Below are positions 1 to 5,369 of a DNA stretch of 5,730 bases, piece by piece (the first letter of the stretch is position 1; each line of letters begins with the position of its first letter). This stretch comes from Syntrophomonadaceae bacterium (GTDB lineage Bacteria; Bacillota_D; Dethiobacteria; DTU022). The notes beneath the pieces are model-generated. The model worked only from the letters and a program-made list of their open reading frames with translations. It was not told the origin of the DNA and did no database searches. Location of the stretch: positions 1 through 5,730 of the forward strand of contig PWUG01000379.1 in the NCBI GenBank assembly GCA_003562605.1, read 5' to 3'. Made by a program: the position numbers and the translations under genes.

Positions 1-60
1 AACTTACGCTTAACCCTAAACTCCAAAATTTACACTGATCGCAAAGCCTCTTTTTCGCCG

Positions 61-84
61 AAAAAAAATCTCCCGACAGAGACC
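61..84 (-). terminator. Terminator-like hairpin inside the rRNA-type leader
   Basis: On the minus strand TCTCT (82-78) pairs with GGAGA (73-69) around a GTCG loop. Two further G-U pairs are possible (G84 and G83 with U67 and U68), and a run of T continues to 61. This has the form of a short Rho-independent terminator, or an attenuator, placed after the boxA-like motif in the direction of transcription. The stem is short and contains wobble pairs, so it may be weak, or may be overridden by rRNA antitermination. Confidence 0.4.
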
Positions 85-94
85 TCTCCTTACC

Positions 95-117
95 CTATTC
101 AGTTTTCAAGGAACGAA
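95..117 (-). promoter_or_regulatory. boxA-like antitermination motif
   Basis: The minus strand reads GTTCCTTGAAAACTGAATAG, about 25-45 nt after the predicted transcription start. It resembles the boxA-type sequence of Firmicutes rRNA leaders and spacers (GTTCTTTGAAAACT class), where NusB and ribosomal protein S10 bind to make RNA polymerase resistant to termination. The match is by motif recall, not alignment. Confidence 0.5.
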
Positions 118-148
118 ATTGTCATTTTTATTTTTTTGTGCAAGAATT

Positions 149-177
149 ATATTAGCACAGGGGCTCTCCACTGTCAA
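149..177 (-). promoter_or_regulatory. Strong sigma-A promoter, outward-facing (rrn-type)
   Basis: On the minus strand there is a perfect -35 TTGACA (177-172), an exact 17-bp spacer and a -10 TAATAT (154-149; 5 of 6). Upstream of the -35 lie A/T tracts (about 178-215) that could act as an UP element. Transcription should start near 139-142 and run left, out of the window. Promoters this close to consensus are typical of rRNA and tRNA operons, which fits the leader motif that follows. It diverges from acuA. Confidence 0.8.
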
Positions 178-221
178 GGTAAAAACAGCTGATTTTCCGC
201 TAAAAATTAACTAAAGTTGAA

Positions 222-251
222 TATATATTATTTCCTCAACAGTCAAGTCAA
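222..251 (-). promoter_or_regulatory. Candidate second, upstream rrn promoter
   Basis: On the minus strand TTGACT (251-246) is followed by an 18-bp spacer and TATATA (227-222). A second TTGACT overlaps it (246-241) and lies 15 bp from TATATT (225-220). It sits about 70 bp upstream of the strong promoter, a spacing reminiscent of the tandem P1/P2 promoters of Bacillus rrn operons. The -10 matches are imperfect in AT-rich DNA, so this is a candidate only. Confidence 0.35.
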
Positions 252-263
252 AGAGAATATAAA
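236..263 (+). promoter_or_regulatory. Weak candidate promoter for acuA
   Basis: TCAACA (236-241; 4 of 6 to the -35 consensus), a 16-bp spacer and TATAAA (258-263; 5 of 6) would start transcription near 270 and give a leader of about 75 nt before acuA. It overlaps the candidate upstream rrn promoter on the other strand. I saw no catabolite-responsive (cre) site between here and acuA. Confidence 0.25.
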
Positions 264-309
264 TTAAGTTATTATTGCAAGGGAATAAGAAATATTAAAG
301 GGATTTAAA

Positions 310-337
310 CCAGTAATGCGAAAATATATACTGGAGG
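310..337 (+). promoter_or_regulatory. Inverted repeat overlapping the acuA ribosome binding site
   Basis: CCAGTA (310-315) and TACTGG (329-334) are perfect 6-bp arms separated by 13 nt. The right arm covers the first two bases of the Shine-Dalgarno GGAGG (333-337), which lies 8 nt before the acuA ATG. If folded in the mRNA the hairpin would partly mask the ribosome binding site. A DNA operator is an alternative, and chance is possible for arms this short. Confidence 0.35.
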
Positions 338-345
338 CAATTTAA

Positions 346-1011
346 ATGCATAAATCAAGCGGAAACAAAGAAAACGGTTTTCAAAAACCACCCTTTGATA
401 GCATAAACTCATTATTGTCCACTACCCTTGGCCGCCTTCATGTCAGGGGACCGATCGAACCTGATCAACTTGATAATTACCGTCTATCTGAAGGGCTGAA
501 TTGTTTCAGGCCTTCCTCCCGCCAACACAAAGCCCTGGTTGACCTTTCCCGCCAGGATGACGGGCTGATCTTTACGGCATCCCTCGCTAATATTGTAATA
601 TCGTACGTTTCATTTCAAAAACCGGATTACCCATGGTGGCAGGAACGCTGTTTTCCTCAACTGCTTGAACTTGGCGGGATAGAAACAGATCCATCATGGC
701 GCAAAATGGGCCTGAGCAGGACAATCCTCACTGAAATATTTAAAAACCCCGACTTTACCTTTTTTGAAGATTACATAGTAATTGCCGTCCAGTTTATTCA
801 AAGCTGGGATCTTAAAAATACCGGTATGTCGCCCTGGGCATATCGCGAATTTATGCTCGATTTATTCCAATCATATGGCTTTGTAACCTGGGAAACTATC
901 GATCCGGAAGTCAGGGAACATCCCTGCAATATTCTTTTAGCCCGGCCCGGTAATAATACCGGCAAGAATAACATTAAACATTTTACCAGCTGCTGCCTGG
1001 GAACCAATTAA
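346..1011 (+). CDS. acuA: AcuA-like GNAT acetyltransferase (acetoin utilization protein AcuA), acts on acetyl-CoA synthetase
   Basis: Members of this family transfer acetyl from acetyl-CoA to the catalytic lysine of AMP-forming acetyl-CoA synthetase, switching it off; in Bacillus subtilis acuABC lies next to acsA. The 221-aa product is soluble and close to the roughly 210 aa I recall for AcuA. Recognisable blocks are FRPSSRQHKALVDL (residues 54-67), the GNAT acetyl-CoA-binding region LLELGGIETDP...WRKMGLSRTIL (106-128, with R119-x-x-G122) and SWDLKNTGMSPWAYREFM (153-170). The ATG at 346 has GGAGG 8 nt upstream. A C-terminal tail after about residue 200, rich in Asn and Lys with a Cys pair, is not assigned to a motif. 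acs, encoding the expected target, starts 107 nt downstream on the same strand. AcuB and the deacetylase AcuC are not in the window. The call rests on remembered family motifs plus context. Confidence 0.82.
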   Translation: MHKSSGNKENGFQKPPFDSINSLLSTTLGRLHVRGPIEPDQLDNYRLSEGLNCFRPSSRQHKALVDLSRQDDGLIFTASLANIVISYVSFQKPDYPWWQERCFPQLLELGGIETDPSWRKMGLSRTILTEIFKNPDFTFFEDYIVIAVQFIQSWDLKNTGMSPWAYREFMLDLFQSYGFVTWETIDPEVREHPCNILLARPGNNTGKNNIKHFTSCCLGTN

Positions 1012-1051
1012 ACAATCACATACACAGTTTCGATTTTATTACTTGTATTTA

Positions 1052-1070
1052 AAAGGAATTGCATTCCTTT
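1052..1070. promoter_or_regulatory. Perfect inverted repeat between acuA and acs
   Basis: AAAGGAAT (1052-1059), loop TGC, ATTCCTTT (1063-1070): an 8-bp perfect stem. No T tract follows, so it is not a standard terminator. It could be an mRNA-stabilising or processing hairpin between cistrons, or an operator for an acs-specific promoter. A second, AT-only inverted repeat (TATTAAT 1079-1085, ATTAATA 1096-1102) runs up to the acs Shine-Dalgarno. I could not find a convincing sigma-A promoter in this gap, which is weak support for cotranscription. Confidence 0.5.
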
Positions 1071-1118
1071 ACAGCGAATATTAATTTAATTTTCTATTAA
1101 TAAAGGAGGTTATGTCTT

Positions 1119-3068
1119 ATGACTGATACAGAACACGGAGATATATTCAGTGAAGACCACCTGAAGCCATTTAAAGCTCCCGGCAGTTTTAAAAAGAAAG
1201 CCCTGGTAAAGGATGATACACTTTACCTGGAAGCCGCAGACGACAAGCTTAACTTCTGGGCTAAAATGGCTGGTAACCTGATCTGGGAGAAGAAATGGGA
1301 ACAGGTTCTTGACGACAGCAATCCCCCTTATTATAAATGGTTTGTTGGCGGCAAACTGAATGTTTCAGCTAACTGCCTCGACCGGCAAATTGAAGATGGT
1401 CTTGGGGACAAGAAAGCTATTGTTTTTGAAGGTGAAGAAGGAGATTCGGTCAGCCTTACATACACCGAATTGCTGAGCGAGGTAAATAAATTCAGCAACG
1501 TTCTAACTGAGCTTGGGATTCAAAAAGGTGACACAGTAACGATATGGATGCCGATGATTCCGGAAGCTGTTGTCGCCATGCTGGCATGCACCCGTGTCGG
1601 CGCTATTCACAGTGTGGTCTTCGGCGGTTTTAGCCCTGAAGCACTGAAAGATCGTATTCTTGATTCGAAATCAAAATTACTGATAACCGCCGACGGCGCT
1701 TATCGCCGGGGCAAAGTAATCCCGATGAAAGGTGCTGCTGAAGAAGAACTAAAAGACTGTCCCACGATAGAAAAGGTTATTCTCGTCGAGCGCACCGGTA
1801 CAGAACATAGTTCGCAGGAAAACAGGGACCTGCTCTGGAGCGATCTGATGGCCAAAGCAAATGAAACTTTTAGCCCGATAGAAATGGATGCTGAAGATCC
1901 GCTTTTTATCCTTTATAGTAGTGGAACAACCGGCAAACCGAAAGGTATACTCCATACAACCGGCGGCTACCTCGTCGGGGTCAATGCAACTTTCCGTTAC
2001 GTTTTCGATCATCACGATGAAGATATCTATTGGTGTACAGCTGATATAGGCTGGATCACGGGGCACAGCTATATAGTGTATGGCCCGCTGTCCAGTGGGT
2101 CAACTGTTTTCATGTACGAGGGGACTCCCGATTACCCGAAAAGGGACCGTTTCTGGGAACTAATTGAAAAATACAAAATTACCATATTCTACACAGCGCC
2201 AACTGCAGTCCGCTCATTTATGCGCTGGGGAAATCAGTTTCCTGAAAAACACGATCTTTCCAGCCTGCGCCTGCTCGGATCGGTCGGTGAACCGATCAAC
2301 CCCGAAGCATGGCTCTGGTATCACGAGCATATCGGAAAAGGGAAATGCCCGATCGTCGATACCTGGTGGCAAACTGAAACAGGTATGATTATGATCACCC
2401 CGCTGCCGGGTGTAACTGATTTAAAACCCGGCTCGGCAACCAAACCTTTCCCAGGAATTGATGCGGATGTAGTTGATGACCAGGGTAAGCCTACCGGCCC
2501 GGGACAGAGAGGTTTCCTGGTAATCAGGTCACCCTGGCCGGCAATGCTGCGCACTCTCTACGAGGATCCTGAGCGTTATGAGCAAACGTACTGGAAGCAA
2601 TATCCGGGAATCTACTTCACAGGTGATGGCGCCTGGAAAGATGCTGATGGTTACTTTTGGATTATGGGCAGAGTTGACGATGTCCTTAATGTTTCGGGAC
2701 ACAGGATCGGGACAATGGAAGTGGAAAGCGCTCTTGTCGATCACAAATCTGTCGCAGAAGCAGCCGTTATCGGTAAGGTTCATGAGATAAAGGGACACGC
2801 TATTACTGCTTTTGTTACACTTAAAGAAGGCGTTGAAGGAAACGACGAACTTGTACAGGAGTTAAAAAAACATGTCGGAAAAAGAATTGGGGCCATTGCA
2901 CGTCCCGAGGAGATATTTTTCACTTACGAGCTTCCGAAAACCCGTAGCGGTAAAATTATGCGCCGCCTGCTTCGTGATATAGCTGAAAATAGAGACCTTG
3001 GTGATGTAACCACCCTCATGGATCCACAGGTTGTTGCAGCGATCAAGGGTGAATACAGCGAAAAATAG
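1119..3068 (+). CDS. acs: Acetyl-CoA synthetase, AMP-forming
   Basis: This cytosolic enzyme converts acetate, ATP and CoA to acetyl-CoA, AMP and pyrophosphate via acetyl-adenylate. At 649 aa it matches the long Acs form (about 650 aa). It has an N-terminal Acs-type region (about 1-110), then the adenylation core: P-loop YSSGTTGKPKG (266-276), DIGWITGHSY (309-318), GSVGEPINPEAW (387-398), DTWWQTETG (414-422), YFTGDGAW (499-506) and hinge motif GRVDDVLNVSGHRIG (517-531). The C-terminal domain carries PKTRSGKIMRR (606-616) with catalytic K612. Numbering runs +3 to Salmonella Acs, whose acetate-pocket residues V310, T311, V386 and W414 correspond to I313, T314, V389 and W417, supporting acetate as substrate. 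K612 is the expected AcuA acetylation site. The start has AAAGGAGGT (1102-1110) upstream; an ATG at 1112 is out of frame and stops at once. acuA lies upstream and tyrS converges. Confidence 0.96.
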   Translation: MTDTEHGDIFSEDHLKPFKAPGSFKKKALVKDDTLYLEAADDKLNFWAKMAGNLIWEKKWEQVLDDSNPPYYKWFVGGKLNVSANCLDRQIEDGLGDKKAIVFEGEEGDSVSLTYTELLSEVNKFSNVLTELGIQKGDTVTIWMPMIPEAVVAMLACTRVGAIHSVVFGGFSPEALKDRILDSKSKLLITADGAYRRGKVIPMKGAAEEELKDCPTIEKVILVERTGTEHSSQENRDLLWSDLMAKANETFSPIEMDAEDPLFILYSSGTTGKPKGILHTTGGYLVGVNATFRYVFDHHDEDIYWCTADIGWITGHSYIVYGPLSSGSTVFMYEGTPDYPKRDRFWELIEKYKITIFYTAPTAVRSFMRWGNQFPEKHDLSSLRLLGSVGEPINPEAWLWYHEHIGKGKCPIVDTWWQTETGMIMITPLPGVTDLKPGSATKPFPGIDADVVDDQGKPTGPGQRGFLVIRSPWPAMLRTLYEDPERYEQTYWKQYPGIYFTGDGAWKDADGYFWIMGRVDDVLNVSGHRIGTMEVESALVDHKSVAEAAVIGKVHEIKGHAITAFVTLKEGVEGNDELVQELKKHVGKRIGAIARPEEIFFTYELPKTRSGKIMRRLLRDIAENRDLGDVTTLMDPQVVAAIKGEYSEK

Positions 3069-3096
3069 GAATAAGGCAGCTCCTATGATTATTCCT
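3067..3096. terminator. Candidate bidirectional terminator between acs and tyrS
   Basis: AGGAATAA (3067-3074) pairs perfectly with TTATTCCT (3089-3096) across a 14-nt loop, directly over the acs stop codon and 13 bp before the tyrS stop. The flanks are AT-rich (TTATTAAAT on the right, AAAAAT on the left) but lack a clean T run in either direction. It is the only hairpin seen in the 40-bp convergent gap, so a shared weak terminator is the likely role. Confidence 0.4.
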
Positions 3097-3108
3097 TTAT
3101 TAAATATT

Positions 3109-4320
3109 TCAAGTGATGCTTATGCGGGCAAATTTCCGTTTGCCAACCTTTAAGACCTGTTCCTTCTTTTCGGTCAACTCGAGATCGATCGATCCAACTG
3201 TTTCACCATCAATCTTGACCCCATTCTGCTGAATAAGACGGCGGGCTTCGCTTTTACTCGAGGCCAGTCCGGAATCAACCATCACAGCAACAATATTGAC
3301 GGGAGCAGTAAATTCATAGGATGACATTTCACTGGGCATACCTCTTTTTTGAAAAACCTGCCTAAACTGCTCCTCGGCATCCTTTGCGGCCCGGCTGTCG
3401 TGATATAGAGACACAATTTCGCGGGCTAACCGCATTTTTACATCACGCGGATGTATTTTCCCGTTTTCTAAATCATTTAGGATCGAGTTAACCTCTGCTG
3501 AAGGCAGAGTGGTAGCCAGTCGAAAATACTCAGGCATAGCATCATCGGAAATCGACATTGCCTTCCCGTAAATTTGGTCAGGCGATTCATTGATACCGAT
3601 ATAATTACCGAGGCTCTTACTCATTTTCTGGACACCGTCAGTTCCAACCAGTATGGGCATAGTAAAAGCAACCTGTGGTTCATGTCCGTACTCACGCTGC
3701 AGGTGGCGTCCCATTAGCAGGTTGAATTTCTGCTCCGTTGCTCCAAATTCTATGTCGGCCCGGATGGCGATGGAATCATATCCCTGCATCAACGGGTAGA
3801 AAAATTCATGAATACTGATTGCTATATTTTCCTGGTAACGCTTTGCAAAGTCTTCTCTTTCCATCATCCGGGCTACGGTTAAGGTCGAGGCTAGTTGGAT
3901 CACATCGGCAAAATTAAGCTTGGCCAGCCATTCACTGTTATAAACCATCTCTGTACGATCGGGATCAAGTATAAGAAATATCTGTTCCCGGTAAGTTCGT
4001 GCATTGGCCATTACTTCTTCCTCAGTTAACTGTTTGCGCATTTCCGATCGCCCGGTTGGATCGCCTACCCGGCCTGTAAAGTCCCCCAAAATAATAATAA
4101 TATGGTGTCCAAGGTCTTGAAACTGGCGCAGTTTATGCAGAACGACTGCGTGTCCAAGATGTAAATCAGGCGCTGATGGATCGATACCCAGCTTACAACG
4201 GAGCGGTTTATTTTCAGCGACGCTTTTTTCCAGCTTTTTCTTAAATTCTTCATCTACAATTATTTCGGCGGTGTTTTCAGCGAGAATTTTGTACTGTTCC
4301 GCTGCGCTCATAAACTCCAT
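3109..4320 (-). CDS. tyrS: Tyrosyl-tRNA synthetase (TyrZ/Thermus-like clade)
   Basis: This class I synthetase charges tRNA-Tyr with tyrosine in the cytosol. The 403-aa protein has a Rossmann catalytic domain with HLGH (54-57, the HIGH signature), the tyrosine and adenylate site segment YDSIAIRADIEFGATEQKFN (181-200) and KMSKS (232-236), an alpha-helical anticodon-binding region (about 240-335) and an S4 RNA-binding domain at the C-terminus (about 341-403, with SEARRLIQQNGVKIDG). A true KMSKS and the GDFTGRVGDPTGRS block resemble the Thermus and B. subtilis TyrZ type, unlike E. coli TyrS or B. subtilis TyrS, which have KFGKT. The ATG at 4320 is chosen because GGAGG (4334-4330) lies 9 nt upstream; the next Met, three codons in, is too far. 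It converges on acs and diverges from the hydrolase gene. No T-box leader is present, although many Firmicutes tyrosyl-tRNA synthetase genes have one. Confidence 0.96.
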   Translation of the reverse strand: MEFMSAAEQYKILAENTAEIIVDEEFKKKLEKSVAENKPLRCKLGIDPSAPDLHLGHAVVLHKLRQFQDLGHHIIIILGDFTGRVGDPTGRSEMRKQLTEEEVMANARTYREQIFLILDPDRTEMVYNSEWLAKLNFADVIQLASTLTVARMMEREDFAKRYQENIAISIHEFFYPLMQGYDSIAIRADIEFGATEQKFNLLMGRHLQREYGHEPQVAFTMPILVGTDGVQKMSKSLGNYIGINESPDQIYGKAMSISDDAMPEYFRLATTLPSAEVNSILNDLENGKIHPRDVKMRLAREIVSLYHDSRAAKDAEEQFRQVFQKRGMPSEMSSYEFTAPVNIVAVMVDSGLASSKSEARRLIQQNGVKIDGETVGSIDLELTEKKEQVLKVGKRKFARISIT

Positions 4321-4357
4321 TCCTATATACCTCCATCAATCTTAATAGATAGTTTTT

Positions 4358-4399
4358 TGATCCCTGTTATTCTATCACAACTTGATAACCCGGGGATCA
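4358..4399. promoter_or_regulatory. tyrS promoter region with nested inverted repeats
   Basis: On the minus strand TGATAGAAT (4377-4369) is an extended -10 (TG-n-TAGAAT, 5 of 6) with no good -35, which would give tyrS a leader of about 42 nt. The element lies inside two nested perfect inverted repeats: outer TGATCCC (4358-4364) with GGGATCA (4393-4399), inner TATCA (4373-4377) with TGATA (4383-4387). This could be an operator for a repressor. If transcription starts further upstream, it could instead be a two-stem leader hairpin. Confidence 0.4.
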
Positions 4400-4468
4400 T
4401 AGATCTTTAAATCAACGATATATTTTAATTCAGAAAATGATGAGAACTTTCCTGCTCAAGTACTTCTG

Positions 4469-4477
4469 TGCTAAAAT
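4469..4477 (+). promoter_or_regulatory. Candidate extended -10 promoter for the hydrolase gene
   Basis: TGCTAAAAT is a TG-n extended -10 with TAAAAT (5 of 6). No convincing -35 lies 16-18 bp upstream. Transcription would start near 4484, about 30 nt before the ATG. Confidence 0.4.
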
Positions 4478-4513
4478 ATTAGAAACTGTGGGGGAGCCAA
4501 CAATACACTTATA

Positions 4514-5365
4514 ATGCTTAAAAAAACCGATTATGGCAAAGTTATCGAATTTAAGGCAGCAAGAACAATCTTGGGTAGGCCGCTCTATGTCACTCATTTT
4601 TTCTATATTGACGGCATTTTGATCGATACCGGCCCACCTCATGTTTCCTCCGAAGTTCTTAACGCTTTAAAAGATCTTCCCGTAAAAAAAGTCTTAATTA
4701 CCCACCAGCACGAAGATCACACCGGCAACTGCGGCATGCTTAAAAAAGAGCTCGGTGTTCCCTTATACGCCCATCCGGAAGCCATACGCGTTTTGGCTAA
4801 CCCTCCGGAAATCGAAATCTATCGCAAAATCATGTGGGGTGAATTGCCCCGAGCGGAAGCTATGCCTCTTGATAACATTATCAATTCGGATTGCTATCAG
4901 TTGCATGCAATTCACACCGGCGGACACTCAATAGATCATGTCTGCTTTTTTGAACCGAGTAACAGGTGGCTTTTTTCCGGGGATCTATACCTGGGAGAAA
5001 ACCTGACCGGTTTTATGGTCGGAGAAAATATTGTCGAACATTTGACAAGCCTGAAAAAACTTGTAGCACTAAAACCAAGTGTTCTCTTCTGCGGCTTAAA
5101 AGGGCGCCTGGATAATGCCACTGAACGACTGGCCAGTAAATATGACAGTTGGTGGAACCTCTGCTGCAGGGTTAAAAAACTATATGAAGAAAAAGCAACC
5201 CGGCAGCAGATTCTTTCGGAAGTATTCGGCGGTGAAATATTTTTCTACTACTTTTCGCAATCTAACTGGGGCCGCCGCTACATGCTGGATACAATAATTG
5301 ACAACATCGATTTTTTTGGAAATGACCAAAAAAAGAATCCCTTGCGGGACCAAATTAATATATAA
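4514..5365 (+). CDS. Metallo-beta-lactamase-fold metallohydrolase, substrate unknown
   Basis: This is a 283-aa soluble protein of the MBL superfamily (glyoxalase II/LACTB2-like layout), likely a metal-dependent hydrolase. Visible motifs are IDTGPP near residue 37, the metal motif HQHEDH (64-69, with H64, H66, D68, H69), HTGGHSIDH (134-142, with H138) and FSGD (D157). The late metal-ligand position, often His in a GH or AH context after a hydrophobic strand, reads VLFCGLKGR (190-198), with Leu195 where His is expected. Residues about 200-265 look helical, as in MBL enzymes with a C-terminal accessory domain. The ATG at 4514 is the only plausible start: no upstream in-frame ATG, GTG or TTG exists after a TAA at 4472, and the next Met is at about residue 76. 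The purine-rich GGGGGAG (4490-4496) is 17 nt away, too far for a normal Shine-Dalgarno. The gene diverges from tyrS and converges on rnpB. Confidence 0.85.
   Translation: MLKKTDYGKVIEFKAARTILGRPLYVTHFFYIDGILIDTGPPHVSSEVLNALKDLPVKKVLITHQHEDHTGNCGMLKKELGVPLYAHPEAIRVLANPPEIEIYRKIMWGELPRAEAMPLDNIINSDCYQLHAIHTGGHSIDHVCFFEPSNRWLFSGDLYLGENLTGFMVGENIVEHLTSLKKLVALKPSVLFCGLKGRLDNATERLASKYDSWWNLCCRVKKLYEEKATRQQILSEVFGGEIFFYYFSQSNWGRRYMLDTIIDNIDFFGNDQKKNPLRDQINI
5328..5351 (-). terminator. Rho-independent terminator of rnpB, inside the hydrolase coding sequence
   Basis: Minus-strand GGTCCC (5351-5346), loop GCAA, GGGATT (5341-5336), then C and seven T (5334-5328). Four Watson-Crick pairs close on a GNRA-type loop, with two outer G-U pairs. 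It lies about 20 nt beyond the likely mature 3' end of RNase P RNA, where its terminator is expected. On the plus strand the same bases encode hydrolase residues 272-280 (QKKNPLRDQ). Confidence 0.7.
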
Positions 5366-5369
5366 GGAA

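Larger units (their letters stand above)
1..141 (-). other. Probable pre-rRNA (rrn operon) leader, partial
   Basis: This is the transcribed leader downstream of the strong minus-strand promoter at 149-177, running off the left edge. Read on the minus strand it contains CGTTCCTTGAAAACTGAATAG (91-117 region), a signature seen in Firmicutes pre-rRNA leaders and spacers, then a hairpin with a T tract (61-84), then AT-rich sequence. No mature 16S start is visible, so the rRNA identity is inferred from promoter strength plus the leader motif. A tRNA operon, or a short terminated transcript, remains possible. There is no protein-coding potential here on either strand. Confidence 0.6.

Noticed and set aside
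216..240. GTTGA/TCAAC inverted repeat
   Set aside because: The arms are only 5 bp with a 15-bp AT-rich spacer, and overlap promoter candidates; not distinguishable from chance.
325..330. TATATA as a -10 element for acuA
   Set aside because: No -35 at a workable distance, and transcription would start at or after the ribosome binding site.
798..1007. Minus-strand ORF of 69 aa inside acuA
   Set aside because: Antisense shadow of a recognisable gene, with no ribosome binding site or family motif.
1749..2798. Several ORFs of 70-105 aa, on both strands, within acs
   Set aside because: They lie in other frames of a strongly conserved gene and have no recognisable domains.
4321..4513. T-box riboswitch upstream of tyrS
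   Set aside because: No GGGTGGNACCGCG-type sequence and no terminator/antiterminator pair on the minus strand.
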